In this document: one piece after another, positions 12,083 to 25,062 of the stretch
Position numbering within the stretch: the first letter of the stretch is position 1
How the letters are laid out: each line of letters begins with the position of its first letter
NCBI GenBank assembly: GCA_032191485.1
Contig: JAVDOI010000004.1
Span: forward strand, 25,380,270-25,444,269
DNA length: 64,000 bases
Reading direction: 5' to 3'
Source of the DNA: Leptoclinus maculatus
Taxonomy: Eukaryota; Chordata; Actinopteri; Perciformes; Stichaeidae
Notes under the pieces: model-generated
What the model was told of the DNA's origin: nothing
Database searches by the model: none
What the model saw: the letters and a program-made list of their open reading frames with translations, nothing else
Translations under genes and position numbers: made by a program

Positions 12083-12622
12083 GGGCTGCAGCTATTGGTT
12101 AGTATTTTTTTCTCAATTCAATTTGATTAATTGTTTTGGTCTGTAAAATGTCAGAAAATAGGAAATCATGTGTTAAGAAAACCCCTCCCTCAAACAGCGA
12201 GAATTAGTAATATTCGTATTTTGGAAGGTGGACTGGAGCAAGAGTGTAAGTAAATTATTAAATACTTCGTTACAAGGCTCTTGTTTCAAAACGAGTCGGC
12301 TGGTAACATTAAAAAGTCGACCCGGGAGTCGGCTGTTTCAACCAACTCGCGAAGCTAACGTTAGCTTATTTAGCTAGCTAGCTTGTTTCAAAACTTAGTA
12401 AGAATTTTGAATCTGCCACTTTGTTATCATTGTTAACTGCATAGCTGTGCCAGATTGGAGAGCTCCATTAACAATGGTAAATCAAAGGGGATGGGGGTGA
12501 GAATTTAAGAAGCTTGTGGCATTTATACTTAAAAATGGAGACAATTAATCGATTACCTGAAGTTATATCTTGTTATTTAATTGAATTAATCAGTTAAACG
12601 ACTAGTCTAACTATAGCTGAAA
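12083..12622. mobile_element. Degenerate non-autonomous DNA transposon of a common teleost type
   Basis: The left end reads GGGCTGCAGCTATTGGTTAG and is followed by a segment containing GTAAAATGTCAGAAAATAG, which I recognise as typical of a widespread fish interspersed repeat rich in ATTAATCGATTA words. The right end contains AATCAGTTAAACGACTAG and then CTATAGCTGAA, whose reverse complement resembles the left end (CAGCTAT near both tips). The interior holds an AAGCTAACGTTAGCTT palindrome. It carries no coding capacity. The family name cannot be given without a repeat library, and the exact borders are approximate. Confidence 0.55.
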
Positions 12623-12927
12623 GTACCGTTCAACCACCTTCTGGAAAAGAGCGTTCACTGCACCAGGCAACCCAAACGTTTTTGTTATTAGTGTCTTATA
12701 AATGATATAAACTCTAAATTGTGCCTTCTAAGAAAAAAGTGTCTCTGTAATGCTCATGTTTGACCTCGTTGGGTAACGAATTTCCTAATTTCCTCTTCCC
12801 TTGTCCATTCATCCAGCCTCTTCATTTCTATTTCTGATTGCCCTGTTGCTGTGTACCAAACTGGACATGCTACTTTCTATTTCTGACTAGCTATGAGTGG
12901 GCAGCCGCTTGGTGCCCCTGCGTGTTC

Positions 12928-12930
<3 letters not shown>

Positions 12931-12967
<37 letters not shown>
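12931..12967. repeat. (GT)n microsatellite
   Basis: Uninterrupted GT tract, with further short GT runs following it. Confidence 0.97.
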
Positions 12968-12969
<2 letters not shown>

Positions 12970-13180
12970 TGTGTAGAGTTGGGTCTGGCAAAGAGCATCC
13001 TCCTCTAGTGGAGTGGCCTGAGGGGATTTCTTTCATGAAGTCAGATAACATCCAGGCGACCCCCTCTTCCCTTTTTTATAAGAGTTCTTTAACCTTGATA
13101 AATGAAGTAGAGGCGGGCAGGGAGGGAGGAAAAAAGTTGCGGGTTCTGGTGGGGGATGAGGGTGTGATGGAGGGAGGAGG

Positions 13181-13218
<38 letters not shown>

Positions 13219-13219
13219 C
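13181..13219. repeat. (GA)n microsatellite
   Basis: GA tract with one AAG interruption, inside a larger purine-rich stretch (about 13110-13220). Confidence 0.95.
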
Positions 13220-13534
13220 ACCAACTCCCTGGCCGGCTTGCTCTCAGGATCAATAACGTTCGGAGAGCTGCTGAGCACTCCTGTCTGGCAGCTCTACCAT
13301 AGGGGATGGAAGGAGCGGAGGGAGGGAAGGGGGAGGATGGGAGGGAGGGAAAGCAAGAAAAGGAGTGTTGAGAAACCCTCTCTATCTCTTTCTTGTCACC
13401 CTTTTTTGTGAAGAGAGGGAATCGAGGCAGACAGCGAAGTGAAGATGGAATGATGAAGGGATGGTGAGGAGCACAGATGAAGGGGAGTGCACCTATCCAG
13501 CTGAACAGTGCCACCCACTTGCCTGCCCGCCAGT

Positions 13535-13538
<4 letters not shown>

Positions 13539-13583
<45 letters not shown>
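13539..13583. repeat. (CA)n microsatellite
   Basis: Uninterrupted CA tract. The opposite-strand poly-Cys-Val frames are its shadows. Confidence 0.97.
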
Positions 13584-13585
<2 letters not shown>

Positions 13586-14685
13586 AGGTCTCCTTTTACG
13601 GAGCCACAAGGTTACAGAGTGTCGATACAAACGCGCACAGTACTCCGACAAATGGGATTTGGCATGTTCAATCAACAGGGCTGCCAAATCCCTGTTGTTA
13701 AGTATTGCAGAGCCATATCTGTCTGCAGTGGGCCTGAGCTACGCTACCTGGGCCAGCTAACTGTCCCCTAAATATCCTCTGTTAAAGTCGTCTGTAATAG
13801 AATTATCTGCTGCATTTGTCTTTGGATTTGAATAGGTGTGTGTGCTGTGGCATAAATAGGGGGAGTTTTAACATTGTGCAGCACTTGTTATAAAAAAAGA
13901 AAGGCCTCTTCCACCAGCGCCTCGAGGTCATAGACACCTGAGCTCTCTTCTTTCTCGCTCTTCTACTTGATTTCCTTGCTTTGAGTTTAAGTCGCCGGCC
14001 TCCCTCCTCTGGCCATCTCTCCTGGCCCTTTTCCCTGTCCTCTGTTAGATCTGATCCTTTCATCTTCCCTCCCCTAATCCTGTGCTAGAGAAGCCTTGTG
14101 TTCACCCCTCCGCCTCTTCCCGTTGCTCTCTTTTTAACTCCGTGCCTCTTCTTATTTTAGCGTGTCCCTGTGCTCCTTGCATCGCTTTCTTCCACTCCCA
14201 CTTTATTTTCTTTATCCCCTTTTTTTTATCGCCCCATAGCTCTACTTCCCCTCAACCTCTCGCTTTCTGTCTCCTGCACCACCCTTCCTCCTCCCCTCTT
14301 GCTTCCCTCTGTCCTTAATTAAGTTAGTGATCAGTTGACTGCCCCTATCATTGGCAGAGAGCAGGTTGGTCCTCCCATTCCAGGAGGGTGGTACATTGTC
14401 TGTGCTGGTTGACCAGTGTAATCCCTCCACCGGGGACAAAGGGCAGTACCCTTCCTACCCCAGTCACTACTGAGGGGCATTAGCCCCCTGACGAGAGCCA
14501 TGCCCCCTGCCTGCCTGACACCCCAGCATCCCACCGCTGGCTCTTTCCTTCTCTGAGGAGGGAGGTCCAGACTGCTGAGAGGGAATGCAGATGTGTAGGA
14601 AAAGGGGAACATTCGGGTGAAGGTTCAGCTTTTAGCAAGAATCCTCCAAAGTTCATCAGAGAGATTAAGGTGTACATTAACAGGA

Positions 14686-14686
<1 letters not shown>

Positions 14687-14761
<75 letters not shown>

Positions 14762-14768
14762 ACACACA
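14687..14768. repeat. (CA)n microsatellite, ~80 bp
   Basis: Long CA tract with two CG variants towards its right end. A second shorter CA-rich stretch follows at about 14859-14895. Confidence 0.97.
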
Positions 14769-15012
14769 GAGGCACATGTGTTGTATTAAGATCAGGAAGT
14801 CATGCTCTAAACCTCCACACAACCCCACAAACCTCTCTCCCTCTTTTTTTTTCTTTCACACACGCACACACACACACGCACACGCACACAATCACACCGG
14901 GAACGAGTAGGTAAGGTTGCTATGGGAACGGTTGGTCAGAGTTTACCAGAGGGGAAACAAACAAAGTACTGTTCATGAAAGCAGGTTGTTCTGTGCAGAA
15001 GGAGCAGTGATA

Positions 15013-15015
<3 letters not shown>

Positions 15016-15075
<60 letters not shown>
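15016..15075. repeat. (GT)n microsatellite, 60 bp
   Basis: Uninterrupted GT tract. Confidence 0.97.
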
Positions 15076-15076
<1 letters not shown>

Positions 15077-15364
15077 AAATGAGGGTTGTGTGTCATCGTG
15101 TCTAGCGTGTCGGTGATTAGATACTTGCATACTGCATCCTTTTATGTCTCTGTCCTTTTCATCCGTACCGTACTGCCTCAGATCTGCTGTTTTATAAGTG
15201 TTCTTGCGGGAGGCAGACGTTCAGTGACTGCAGCATCCAAAGGAATTTGCTGAGATGTCTATGAGCCCTTATGGCAACATAGCGTTTCCCTTTTTGTATG
15301 CGACATGTCAACGAGGAAGACGCACTTGTTTAGTCGAGCTCAGCATACTTTCGTGCCTGCCGTG

Positions 15365-15720
15365 ATTTTAGGGCTGCAACTAATGATACATTTCATTATT
15401 TTCTCAGAAACACTTTTTCTATGTAACATCAAAATATGGTCGAAAGTGCCCATCACATCTGGCGCCCAGAAAGCAACAATCCCAAAACCAAACATATTCA
15501 ATGTAATATAATTTTAGGACAAGCAGCAGATTTACACATTTTGTGGCAATTAGTTAATCTCAAATTAACCAACTCCAAATATTCACATAACCGTCGTGGA
15601 TGGAAACGCACATTAATTCGAGTAGCGGCGCGATTTTCTGGAAACCCAGTTCAAATCTGTGCTACAGTTGGATGGAAACCTGACTTATGTCGTTCCCCAA
15701 TGCTACTGTGCTGGTTCAGC
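15365..15720. mobile_element. Probable fragments of teleost interspersed repeats
   Basis: The piece starting TTAGGGCTGCAACTAATGA resembles the left end of the same fish repeat type seen at 12083. Further right, two GGATGGAAAC words (in GTGGATGGAAACGCAC and GATGGAAACCTGAC) recall another fish repeat. Both assignments come from pattern memory only and the borders are not defined. Confidence 0.35.
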
Positions 15721-16872
15721 GCTCTGTTTCTTCTCCCTTACAATCGCATACTGCATCCATTCTCTGCTCCTCTGGAAAAGTAGGTCTCGTGGTAGTTTGG
15801 ATGTAACCTCATCCGAGTCACAAACGGCAGCAACCTCCACTGTTCTCATTTTCTGTCATTGCCCTTTCTCCGCTCCTTTTTGCTCTCCCTCTTTTGAGGC
15901 GTAGAAACAAAATGCCTGCTAAACTCTGAAGCAGCACACAAACCCACTGCGTGTTTCTTTTCCCCATAAAAATGCCGCCATATCTTCCTCTCATCGTCTA
16001 CGTCCCCACCCCTTTATTTAATGCCTCTTTAGCCCTACGCGGCTGCTTGAGTAATATTTATTGCACGGCCTCTTTTAGTGTCAGTTTCTCCTTTTATTCC
16101 CCCCCCCCCCTGAAACAAACAAGTCCAATGCCATGGGGCACAACACCTCCAAACGCCACCACCACCTCCGCCGCCCCCTCCCCACCTTCTCCGCCCTCTG
16201 TTCCCTCTGCCCCTCGCTCCGTCAGCACTGACAGATAGACAAACGTACTGTTCTCTCTTTCTTTGCCTTTCACCTCTCAAACCTCCCTCCATCCATCCTG
16301 CCGGACGGGTACAATGCGGGCGCTCTATCCTGCGGCAGGGAGAATGCAGCCCTGAACTAACAATATCACCAAGGCTGCCTCAATGCCGCCGAGTCCCATT
16401 GTGCTCTGTCAGAGGGGAGTTAACACCCATGTCTGAGCCCAATGAATAGTATTATTGTGTCTGAGACATGCACCGCACCCCCGGTCCCCATCTATGTCCC
16501 CCTAACTCAACTCGCCCCCCCTCTCCCAAACTTGGTTCTCTTGTCCCAACAGTGTAACCCCCCCCCCCCCCCCTCTGCTCTTTCCTCCCAAAGCCTCGCC
16601 TGCCCACCGGCTCTAAACCTCCGCACTTTACTTCTCTATTCCCCTGGCAGTCGGCCTGTAGGTTTTAGTCTCTTTTCCAGGCCTGCATGAGGGGTGGAGA
16701 GAGGTGGACAAGAAGGGCTGTCACAGCTCTGCGGCGACTGTGGCGAGGGTTATTTTAGAGACCGCGTGGTTGTTTGCGGCGCGGTGTAATGTGCGGTGGT
16801 GGGGGTTGAATTTGGCCTCGGCTCTTTCTCTGTCGAGGAGCACAATGGGACCATGAATCCTCAAAGAAATGT

Positions 16873-16897
16873 CCCCCCCCCCCCCCCCCCCCCCCCC
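16873..16897. repeat. Poly-C tract, 25 bp
   Basis: Uninterrupted C homopolymer. A shorter one lies near 16557-16573. Confidence 0.95.
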
Positions 16898-17046
16898 AAC
16901 TGCTATTATCATAAGAAGAGGGCTCCTGAACCCATTTGAATAATTCTGGATGATACAAAAGCTGAGATGTTTTCTTTGACAAAGTTTCTATAGAGCACCA
17001 CTGGTCTGGCTAAAACATTTCCATTCCTTCACACACTCACTATGGC

Positions 17047-17049
<3 letters not shown>

Positions 17050-17081
<32 letters not shown>
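17050..17081. repeat. (GA)n microsatellite
   Basis: Uninterrupted AG/GA tract of about 30 bp. Confidence 0.95.
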
Positions 17082-17084
<3 letters not shown>

Positions 17085-17559
17085 GAGGGAAGGGTAGTTT
17101 GAAATATCCTGTCAGTTATAATTGTTGCTTTTGTTATTTATAACCACAAGGGCAAATAAATATACAACTCCGTGGGCTTGTGCGGCTTAGAGAGAAAAAG
17201 AAGGTGGTTGTTTAAGAGAAACTTTTCCTGAAAATATTTCTAATGTATTCTATTGACGCAGTGGTGATTTTTATAATGGGCCCCACTCTTGCCATATTTT
17301 GCAGCACATCAGCACATCAACATCTAATAGCTGAGAGTACCTTTGGCAGACAGTATCTCTCTGTCTGACACACTTAACTCTCAGGCCTCCAATCCCTGCA
17401 GTTTCTGCTCTCTAAGGTTAGCAGGTTCACATTACCGGCTGAGAGAGGATGCCAGAATCCTCACCCCCGACTTCTCGCTGATCAAAGATGAGGATTGACA
17501 TTCAGAGTGGGTAAAATGCTGAAAGTTAAGATTAACTTGTTTTTTCTCCCATCTCTGTC

Positions 17560-18635
17560 TCTGGTTGTTTGTGTACAGCAGGAAGACGAGGAGGAGGAGG
17601 AGGCAGTGGAGGAGGAAAACGAGAAGCAGAGTGGGTGGAAGGATGGAAGGAGAGAAGGATGGAAGCAGTTCGAGGAGGTGGTTGGAAGCGGGTGAACCCA
17701 GAGCAGGTGAACACAGCTGTGGATCGCCATGGGCTCTCTGGCTGCCCTCCTCCTGTGGCCCCGGCGCTGCGTACAGGGGTCCCGGTGAGCCGGCAGGGGC
17801 CAGCCAAAGCTGCGGCAGAGTGGGCAGGCTAGGCCAGCCAAGCCAGGAGAGAGGCAGGTGAGGCGGGTGAGCCGAGCTCTCATCCCCGCCGGCTAGGAGC
17901 CTCTCCGCGGCAGAGCGGAGCAGCGCGGAGCAGCAGAAATCAATACGGAGGAGAGAGGCTAGCAGAGGTTGCCCAGCACCGCCTGCAGGCCTCGGAGCCC
18001 AGGGACCAACAACCACCACTGCTCCCAGCTCCTCTCTCCATCTCTCTTTCTATCTATTTCTCCAACAGTCCCAGCACCAGCCAGGGCCAGGGCCCTAACC
18101 GCCCCACACGCAGTGTGTGTGTCAGAAGGTGCACATGTGTGTGTAAAGTAGAGAGAAAACGGGGCGAGTGAAGAGACAGAGAGAAAGAGAGTCTTTGTGT
18201 GTGGTTCAGCCGGAGGGTTTTTTTTTTTTTTTTGCTGCGTCCAACACCACCATAAAACTTTGTCAGAGAGACACGGAGACAGTGAGGGGGGGAGAAGAAG
18301 AATAAGAGAGGACGTCGAAGGTCGCTTTTCTTCCAGCTCCCTCCCTCTTATTACTCATTCCACCTTAACTGTTTGAAAAGGAGCCATCGGAGACCGGTGC
18401 ACAGGATGTTTCTGCTCAGTCCCACTTCCGAGCGCGTAGCGCACAATATTCCTAACATCTCACGAGCCAGGATGAAAGGACAATTTGAACTTTTTCTCTC
18501 ATCGACAGTATCAGACACAACCTGTCTTTTCGCCTTAGATTTTCTTACCCTCACTACAGCAGCTCCCATCAGAGGATATGGCAGTGCAGTATTGATCTAT
18601 AAGGTGGAAGAAGGGAAGGCGGGCCCCAGCTTTCA

Positions 18636-18695
<60 letters not shown>

Positions 18696-19098
18696 TGTGT
18701 GGAAATAGCACCTGAAGTCCACTTACTGCTGTGCAGCTGGGATCCCATGAAAGCAGAAGTGAATGGCTGCTAATTGAATGAAAGATGAAAAGGACAGTAG
18801 TTGTTGTACCTGCTCAACCCCCACCTCCACCCCACCCCCCCCCACCCTTCTCCGTCACAAAGAAACTCGCTCTTCAGATGTTTTATAAAAATTGGTGGTG
18901 ACTCAAGAAAATTGGCAAAAATCTTCAGGAATGAAAATACCTGGCTTCAGTGTAGAGGTGAAAGCCTTCAGTAGAAAATACTTTTTTCATGCTGTGGGAG
19001 AGACATCCGGCTGAAAAACAGAAAGACATTACAGAACAGATGAACAGTTCTCCAAGCACGACGACTTGCAGAGAGTACAACAGGATTCATACCACCTG
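17560..19098 (+). promoter_or_regulatory. GC-rich putative promoter and long untranslated first exon
   Basis: From about 17700 to 18100 the DNA is GC-rich with CpG-containing words, and it then grades into ordinary sequence. No convincing coding frame crosses it. A consensus donor (CACCTG followed by GTGAGTAC) lies at 19098. The arrangement could be a TSS near 17.8-18.2 kb with a long untranslated exon ending at 19098, as in developmental genes with distant coding exons. A possible acceptor (TTTGTGTACAG) near 17578 allows an upstream exon instead. No downstream coding exon was found in the window, so a lncRNA is as likely. All of this is inference from composition and splice signals. Confidence 0.3.
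18640..18691. repeat. (CT)n microsatellite
   Basis: Uninterrupted CT tract inside the putative long untranslated exon. Confidence 0.97.
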
Positions 19099-19479
19099 GT
19101 GAGTACAATGTCTTCATTTAATTGCTTGTCTTATGGCAAATAAAACCAGTTATATCATTCTGATAGCCATGTTGAACTAAGTAAGAAGAATAACAGCAAC
19201 ACCCCCCCCCCCTCCCCCGATACATTATTATGTTTGTGTGCGTTTTTTAAGGGTACACCGACACATTATGTTGTAGTTGATCTCCTCAGTCAGCTCTGAA
19301 CAGCAGCCCCGGGCTGTGATCACACTGTCACTGGCTGTTGGAGGAGCTCCTTGTTGTTGCCGATACCAGGAAGGGTACTAAAGCACAATTCCCCCTCGCC
19401 TGCCAATCTCCTGGCACAGAGAGAGAGAGAGAGACTGGCACCTCTCTACGCCTCAGCCTGGCAGCGACCCATGCTTACA

Positions 19480-19613
19480 AAATGGCCGATTCGTGTCTGC
19501 CAGCTGTCTCCTCAGCCAAGATGGCGCTCGGTCGCTTTTTAATGCCCGCTGTTTGCCATCTGCCCTTCTTAATTGTTAACGGCTATGGAAATATCTTGTA
19601 ATTGCATTTGCAT
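19480..19613. promoter_or_regulatory. Candidate enhancer: YY1 and octamer words
   Basis: A canonical YY1 word AAGATGGCG lies at 19518-19526, with a weaker AAAATGGCCG just upstream near 19478. A perfect octamer ATTTGCAT follows at 19606-19613. The surrounding DNA is free of simple repeats, unlike its neighbours, as conserved non-coding elements often are. Single short motifs occur by chance, so this is a candidate only. Confidence 0.25.
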
Positions 19614-22600
19614 GTGTTTGATACTTAGCCCCTCCCCCTCGGTTGTAAATAATAGCGCTAGCGTAAAAGAAAAAAAAAAAGAAGCAGAAGGATACACAAC
19701 CCAGCGCGGTTGCATGATTGAATACACAGCAGGAACAATTAGCAAATGAATGTTGCCTGTTGTTGCCCTCCTCTTTACTTTGCTTTAAGCTCACCTTATG
19801 CAAATCATTGGTGGCGTGCTCTTGCTTTTGATGCCAGCTGAAAAATGGAGCGGCACCCTGTCTTTCTCTCCGCGACTCATTCAGAGACGCTCATGTGTCT
19901 TCTCATTGTGCCATATGTGACATCTGTGGTTGGCTGCATTACCAGGGTGCCCTGCCTCCTCTGACAGGCAAAGCCCACACTGTAAAGGAGAGCAGGAGCG
20001 AGGGAGAGGCATAACATAATGACCTCATTAGCATGCTCAGCACTCCCTGCTATAGGCCCTGGTGCGCTGCTGCGCCGTGGGACCCACCGGTGTACGCCCT
20101 TCTCACAGCACTCAGCATGCAACATTGTGTTCTCCCCACACAATGCGGCGCTTCATACAGGCTTTATTACGCCTTGTCAAAGCGCAGGGGGATCAGGGGT
20201 ATCAGTGCAGAAGCAGCAGGATACGGGCTGTGTACGTGGAACAGGAGATGTATTGGTGCTTTATGGTCTTAATGTGGTGTTAGCTGTGCTGATGGATCCT
20301 CTGTTGCTGCTGTTGTGCATTGACATGTGCGTGTTTATGTTTGTGTGTGTGTGTGAGATTCTCTGGTGTGTAGTTGTGTGTTGGCGCAATTGTCCGTTTC
20401 ATTGTGAACTCCCGTGGCATTCGTGGCCGTTATCACCTGTCAGTGCTAATTATTGGAGAGAGCGATTTGGTGAATTGTCTGTGTCCTGGAAATAGGCTAT
20501 CATCCACTCTGAAGACCTGCTGTACGCTATCTGTTGTCGGCCTGTAGCCTTGAACTTCACAGCAAGGACCGGAGGACAACATGCTCATGGCAAAAGGCTA
20601 ATATTTCTACATAGTTGCTTACGGTACAGCAAATTACGGGCTGTGTTCTGCCCTTAAATGCTGCGTGGAGATTTTGGGAAATAAATTATCTTATTAAGCC
20701 GTGTGGTAACTCCCGCTGTGATTTGCCAATACACAAAAGGCTCTTATTGTCATCTCTATCAGACTCAGGCAGTTTTAATCAAGCTTCGCTGTCTAATCAG
20801 CCCATAGTGACACTGATGAGGCCGAGGTGGAGGGCAGGTTAGTGCAAAGTGCCCACGCTAGCTGTAGTTAGCCTGGAGGGGCTGCAGGCTGCTGTGTCAT
20901 TTTGTCAAGAACACTTACAGGAAGGTTCAAATCTGCTCTCAACAACAATCCAGATGCGCTCTATTGAATTTATTGAATTTATCCCTTTATTTGTTCTGTA
21001 ACTTGAGTATTTATACTCAGCACATTTTTTTCCCCAGGTACATACATCTTGTGGAAGTTAGGGTTTGCTTTGCAAGTTTCAGAAAGAGTTAGAAAACCAG
21101 GTCGACAAGAAGAAGACCGAGTGAAAGAAATAAAATAAAAGAGGTAAAAAAGACGAGTTAAAAACAATATAAACCTGTCGTATGAATGAGAATGTATGTG
21201 TGTGCACTATATGGGCGGGGTTCTCTTGGTGGAGGGAGAAGGATGGAGGACAAACCCAGGGAGGTGGGTGTTAAGTCTTTGCAAGAAGAAAGGGTAGTTT
21301 GTCTGGCTATTGGGGGATAAACTGGGTGGAGTCGTTTTATTCCCGATTTGCATATTTGGATCAAATGCGGGGACCATATGTTTTATGAAGCACCAGATGA
21401 ACATAACACCCGACCACGTATGCTAGTCAGCCGCCATAACTGTTCCATACGCGCTAATGCACACACACACCGTATGAACACACACGCATGCTAATCCATA
21501 TCGCGGCGGTAGGAATGTGTCCATTCACTCTTCCTCTCAGGAAGAAAAAAAAGGACACGCACCCCGAACACCATCTCCTGCAGAAAGCTTTTATGCTAAT
21601 AACAGTTATAGCCATGTGTGTGCTGCAATTATGCATAATTCAACACAAAGAGTACCGGCAGGGTGGCACAGTAGACCTCGCTTTAGGTGGACGTACTGCA
21701 TGTGCATGAATATAGTAGTGTGTGTATTTTTTATGTCAGAGCACAATATCCACTCTATTTATTCTAATTGGCCTCAAGTCCAAAGACCTTCAGCAGCAAA
21801 GTCACATACAGGACTTGTTCACATGCCTCCTATGCTTGAGGATTTATAACCAAATTACTTTTACGAATATTTCTTGATTACATGAACGAGAGGCATCTGT
21901 CTAAATTATACATTTTAAGGAAAGAATAGTAACATCCTTATGTTAAAGACATTCTAATAACATTGTTGCATGATTAAAAACATTGTTTAGTGTGAGTGAA
22001 ACGATCTCCCGACATGAACAATGAAGATCTAAATTTGGATATGGCCTCAACCCTTAGACAGTTTTGTCAAACAACGTATTTAGGCGTGTATTTACTAATC
22101 ATTTCTGTGGCGATTCTTGAATGTGGACGCTTCATTTGTGTGTGTGTGTGATTGTCGTCCGGTCTGCTGCAGCGTTTCTCGTTCAGACTGCCCACTGCTT
22201 TTTATTTGCTTAGGTATTGATTGAATGTGTTCCACCCTCTGAAGTAATAGTTGCTGAAAGCATTTACAGCCGTCGCTCAATTCACCCTGGCCCCCGTTCC
22301 ACGCCTGTCTTTCTTTGAGACAAATAAGTGATCGCTTCTTTCTCGAAAACACTTAATCATTCGAATTTAAAAAAAAAAGAAATTTGAATAGGTGGTTATA
22401 GATGATAACTTTCAAAATACAGGACGATAGGGTCATTTGGTCAACTACTCTCATGTGGAGATTTTCCTCATATGATGTTGCAGTAACTGTGTTTCGTTAT
22501 GTAGAGGTGATGTTATAAATGAGATTGAATGACATTTTATTTTGAAAAGATTGAGCCCAAATGATCAGAAAATTATTTTTGAATCCACATTTTTCACGCA

Positions 22601-25009
22601 TATATATGAATATATGGACTATATATAAATAATATTCTGCATATTATTTCTGACAAATGAAATGCTTTGACATTTTCTATTGGTAATCTTTCCAATAATC
22701 CTGACAATTAAGCCTGTCTGTAATTAAACGATCCATATTTATTTGAAGCGCAGCACTTTTCCCTGCTCCTCTAACTAACAGCAACCGTCGCGTTTGTCGA
22801 GATGCACTTGGCAGACCAAAATAAATGAATTCCATTGACACTCAACCAAATTCCTTGTGTGAAACTACCCTCCTCGGGAAGCAATTCCTGAGTCAAGTGT
22901 TGCTGCTGCTGTTTCCTCGGAGCTGCAACACTGAGCCCCAAGTCTGATTATAGACTCAGGGAAAAACAGTCAGGCATTTATCCAAGTCACTGATTATGTC
23001 ATTTCAACAGGCTGCAAACACCCAGACGGGCTAGACAGCTCTGAGGGGAGAATTATGAAGCCGTAGTGGAATGGAGGCTGTATGAAAAGGAAATGAAAAT
23101 GGAGTAGTGCTGTATGTGTGATTAAACTGCCTGCTCGCCTGCAAAAGGCCACGCTGCTGTAGCACAGGCCTGAGATTTGGCCGTAATGAAAATGTGAAGG
23201 TGGATGGGGTTGAACCCCCTCAATGACGCGTATGAGCACCCACACATACTCACACACACACACACCCTTACACATTCATTATACAGCGTATGTATGTGCT
23301 CAGGCTGAATGGTTTATATGAGCGAGCGCCATCGAGTGAGACTGCGGGTTTGCAATTTGAGGCGTAAAGCAGAGAGGAATGATATTGTGTGGAATCAAAG
23401 AAAAGCTTCCTGAATTACATTGAAAAACATTGGTATTAATGTTCAGCAGGTAATTCTTACAAACCACAGAAAATCCTGGGGATTGTTGTTGCCCTTAGAA
23501 ATGGACCGTGGCGGTCCACATGAATATTAAATTGCACCATTCAGATGCAGAGACGGCATCCCAGTCGTCAAGCGTGGGAACGGGCTGCGTGATTAGGGGA
23601 CCGGGGGTCTGTGCAGAGGAGGGGGTTGCGGTTAGTTCTTGGCTAGACGCCCCAGCTGCACTGACTTCCATTCAGAAACCGGTTAGAAGGGACCTCAAGG
23701 GTCAAGGTCAGGGGTGTGTGTGTGTGTGTGTGGGGGTATCAGTGCAGCGTAGAGGGGTGTGTGTGTGTGTGTGTGGTTCATCTGCCGTTCATCCCCGGCT
23801 GGCTGGCTGACTGTCGGTAAGCTGCCTCCGTGTTTGCTTATTTTATAAGCTGCTCCTTATTGCTTCGCTTCAGGGACAACTTGAGCTGAGAAGCAGGGGA
23901 ACCCAACCCCCTTCAGTCAGCCGCTGGCCAGTCTCCAGCCGGCCCTGAGCCAAATCGAGCCAGGAATCAGTCCTGCAGCCCACTCAAACACCCTGGTCAA
24001 ACAACCCCCCCAGCCCAAAACAGCCAAACCCAGTCAGACACTTTGACAGCCCCCCTGTCTGTCTCAGTCTGCTGCCTCCTGTAATTTAACATGTCGGCTC
24101 GGGGTTCACCGTACGCGCACGGCACGCCTCAATCCCAAATCTATAGATGTCATTCATTACATGTGAACGCTTTGGCTTGATCCAAAACGGAAATCATTTG
24201 AAATCATCCCATTTCAAAAAAAAATTCCAAATCAAAATTCTGTTGCGATGCAGTGCACTCTATCTCAGGCTGAGCCATTTGCTAATTTCATATGTTGCCC
24301 CTGCCACGTGTCACATTTTCTTGATGAAGCCGCCCATCAATAGCAATCCTCTTTATTGGTGAAATGCGGCTGGCCACTGTATCACTGCCATTTCATCAAA
24401 TCATCTGAGAGGCGAGTGCGTGTGCTTGCGGCACATTACGCCTCTTTGAAATAAACAGTGTAAGCCCTCTAAGAGGGGAGGGACCGCAGCACACGAGGAG
24501 AGGAGAGGAGGAAGGATGTGGAAAAGAGAGGACAGGGGAGAAAAGGGGAGAGATGGAGGGGAGCAGAGACTCGAGCATACCCACCCTGCGGTAGCCTGCC
24601 TCCATTCTTCATCGGGGACTTATGCTTCATTAGACTGTCTGAAAGAAAGACCCGCTTTCCCTCATCACCTCAATAGACCAGTCCCCCTTCTCTTCCATAG
24701 CCTGGAGGGCTCTCCCATAACAACCCACCTCCCCTTACCCCTGTGTTTTCCTCCTCATTTCTGCCTCCGTCTACTAATCGTCTCAACTCGCGCTGAAATC
24801 AAGCTTAGTAACGGCAGTTTTGTGAGCCCCTCTGGTCTGCACCCCCCCCCCCCCCCCCTCCGAAAAAAACCCCCCTCCGCCTCCTATCATCCTCCGATCC
24901 CCACCAGCTCCCCTTCTCTGCTCATTCACTCACCTTGGTCAGACACACCACCCACCCACTGCTTAAATCCCTATCAGCATGTCAAGTAAATGTCTGCCCA
25001 GCTGGGGTT

Positions 25010-25010
<1 letters not shown>

Positions 25011-25055
<45 letters not shown>

Positions 25056-25062
25056 CACACAC
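25011..25062. repeat. (CA)n microsatellite
   Basis: CA tract with two CG variants near its right end. Confidence 0.97.

Larger units (their letters stand above)
12623..17559. other. Non-genic stretch dense in microsatellites
   Basis: No gene recognised. It contains GT, GA, CA, CA and GT tracts (listed separately), poly-C tracts, a probable repeat fragment at about 15365-15720, and pyrimidine-rich DNA from 14080 to 14320 whose frames are compositional artefacts. Confidence 0.4.

Noticed and set aside
13089..13687. Cys-Val and Ser-Leu frames
   Set aside because: They are shadows of the CA and GA microsatellites.
14916..14930. Second RFX-like X-box (GTTGCTATGGGAAC)
   Set aside because: It has two mismatches to the symmetric consensus, and no other promoter feature is nearby.
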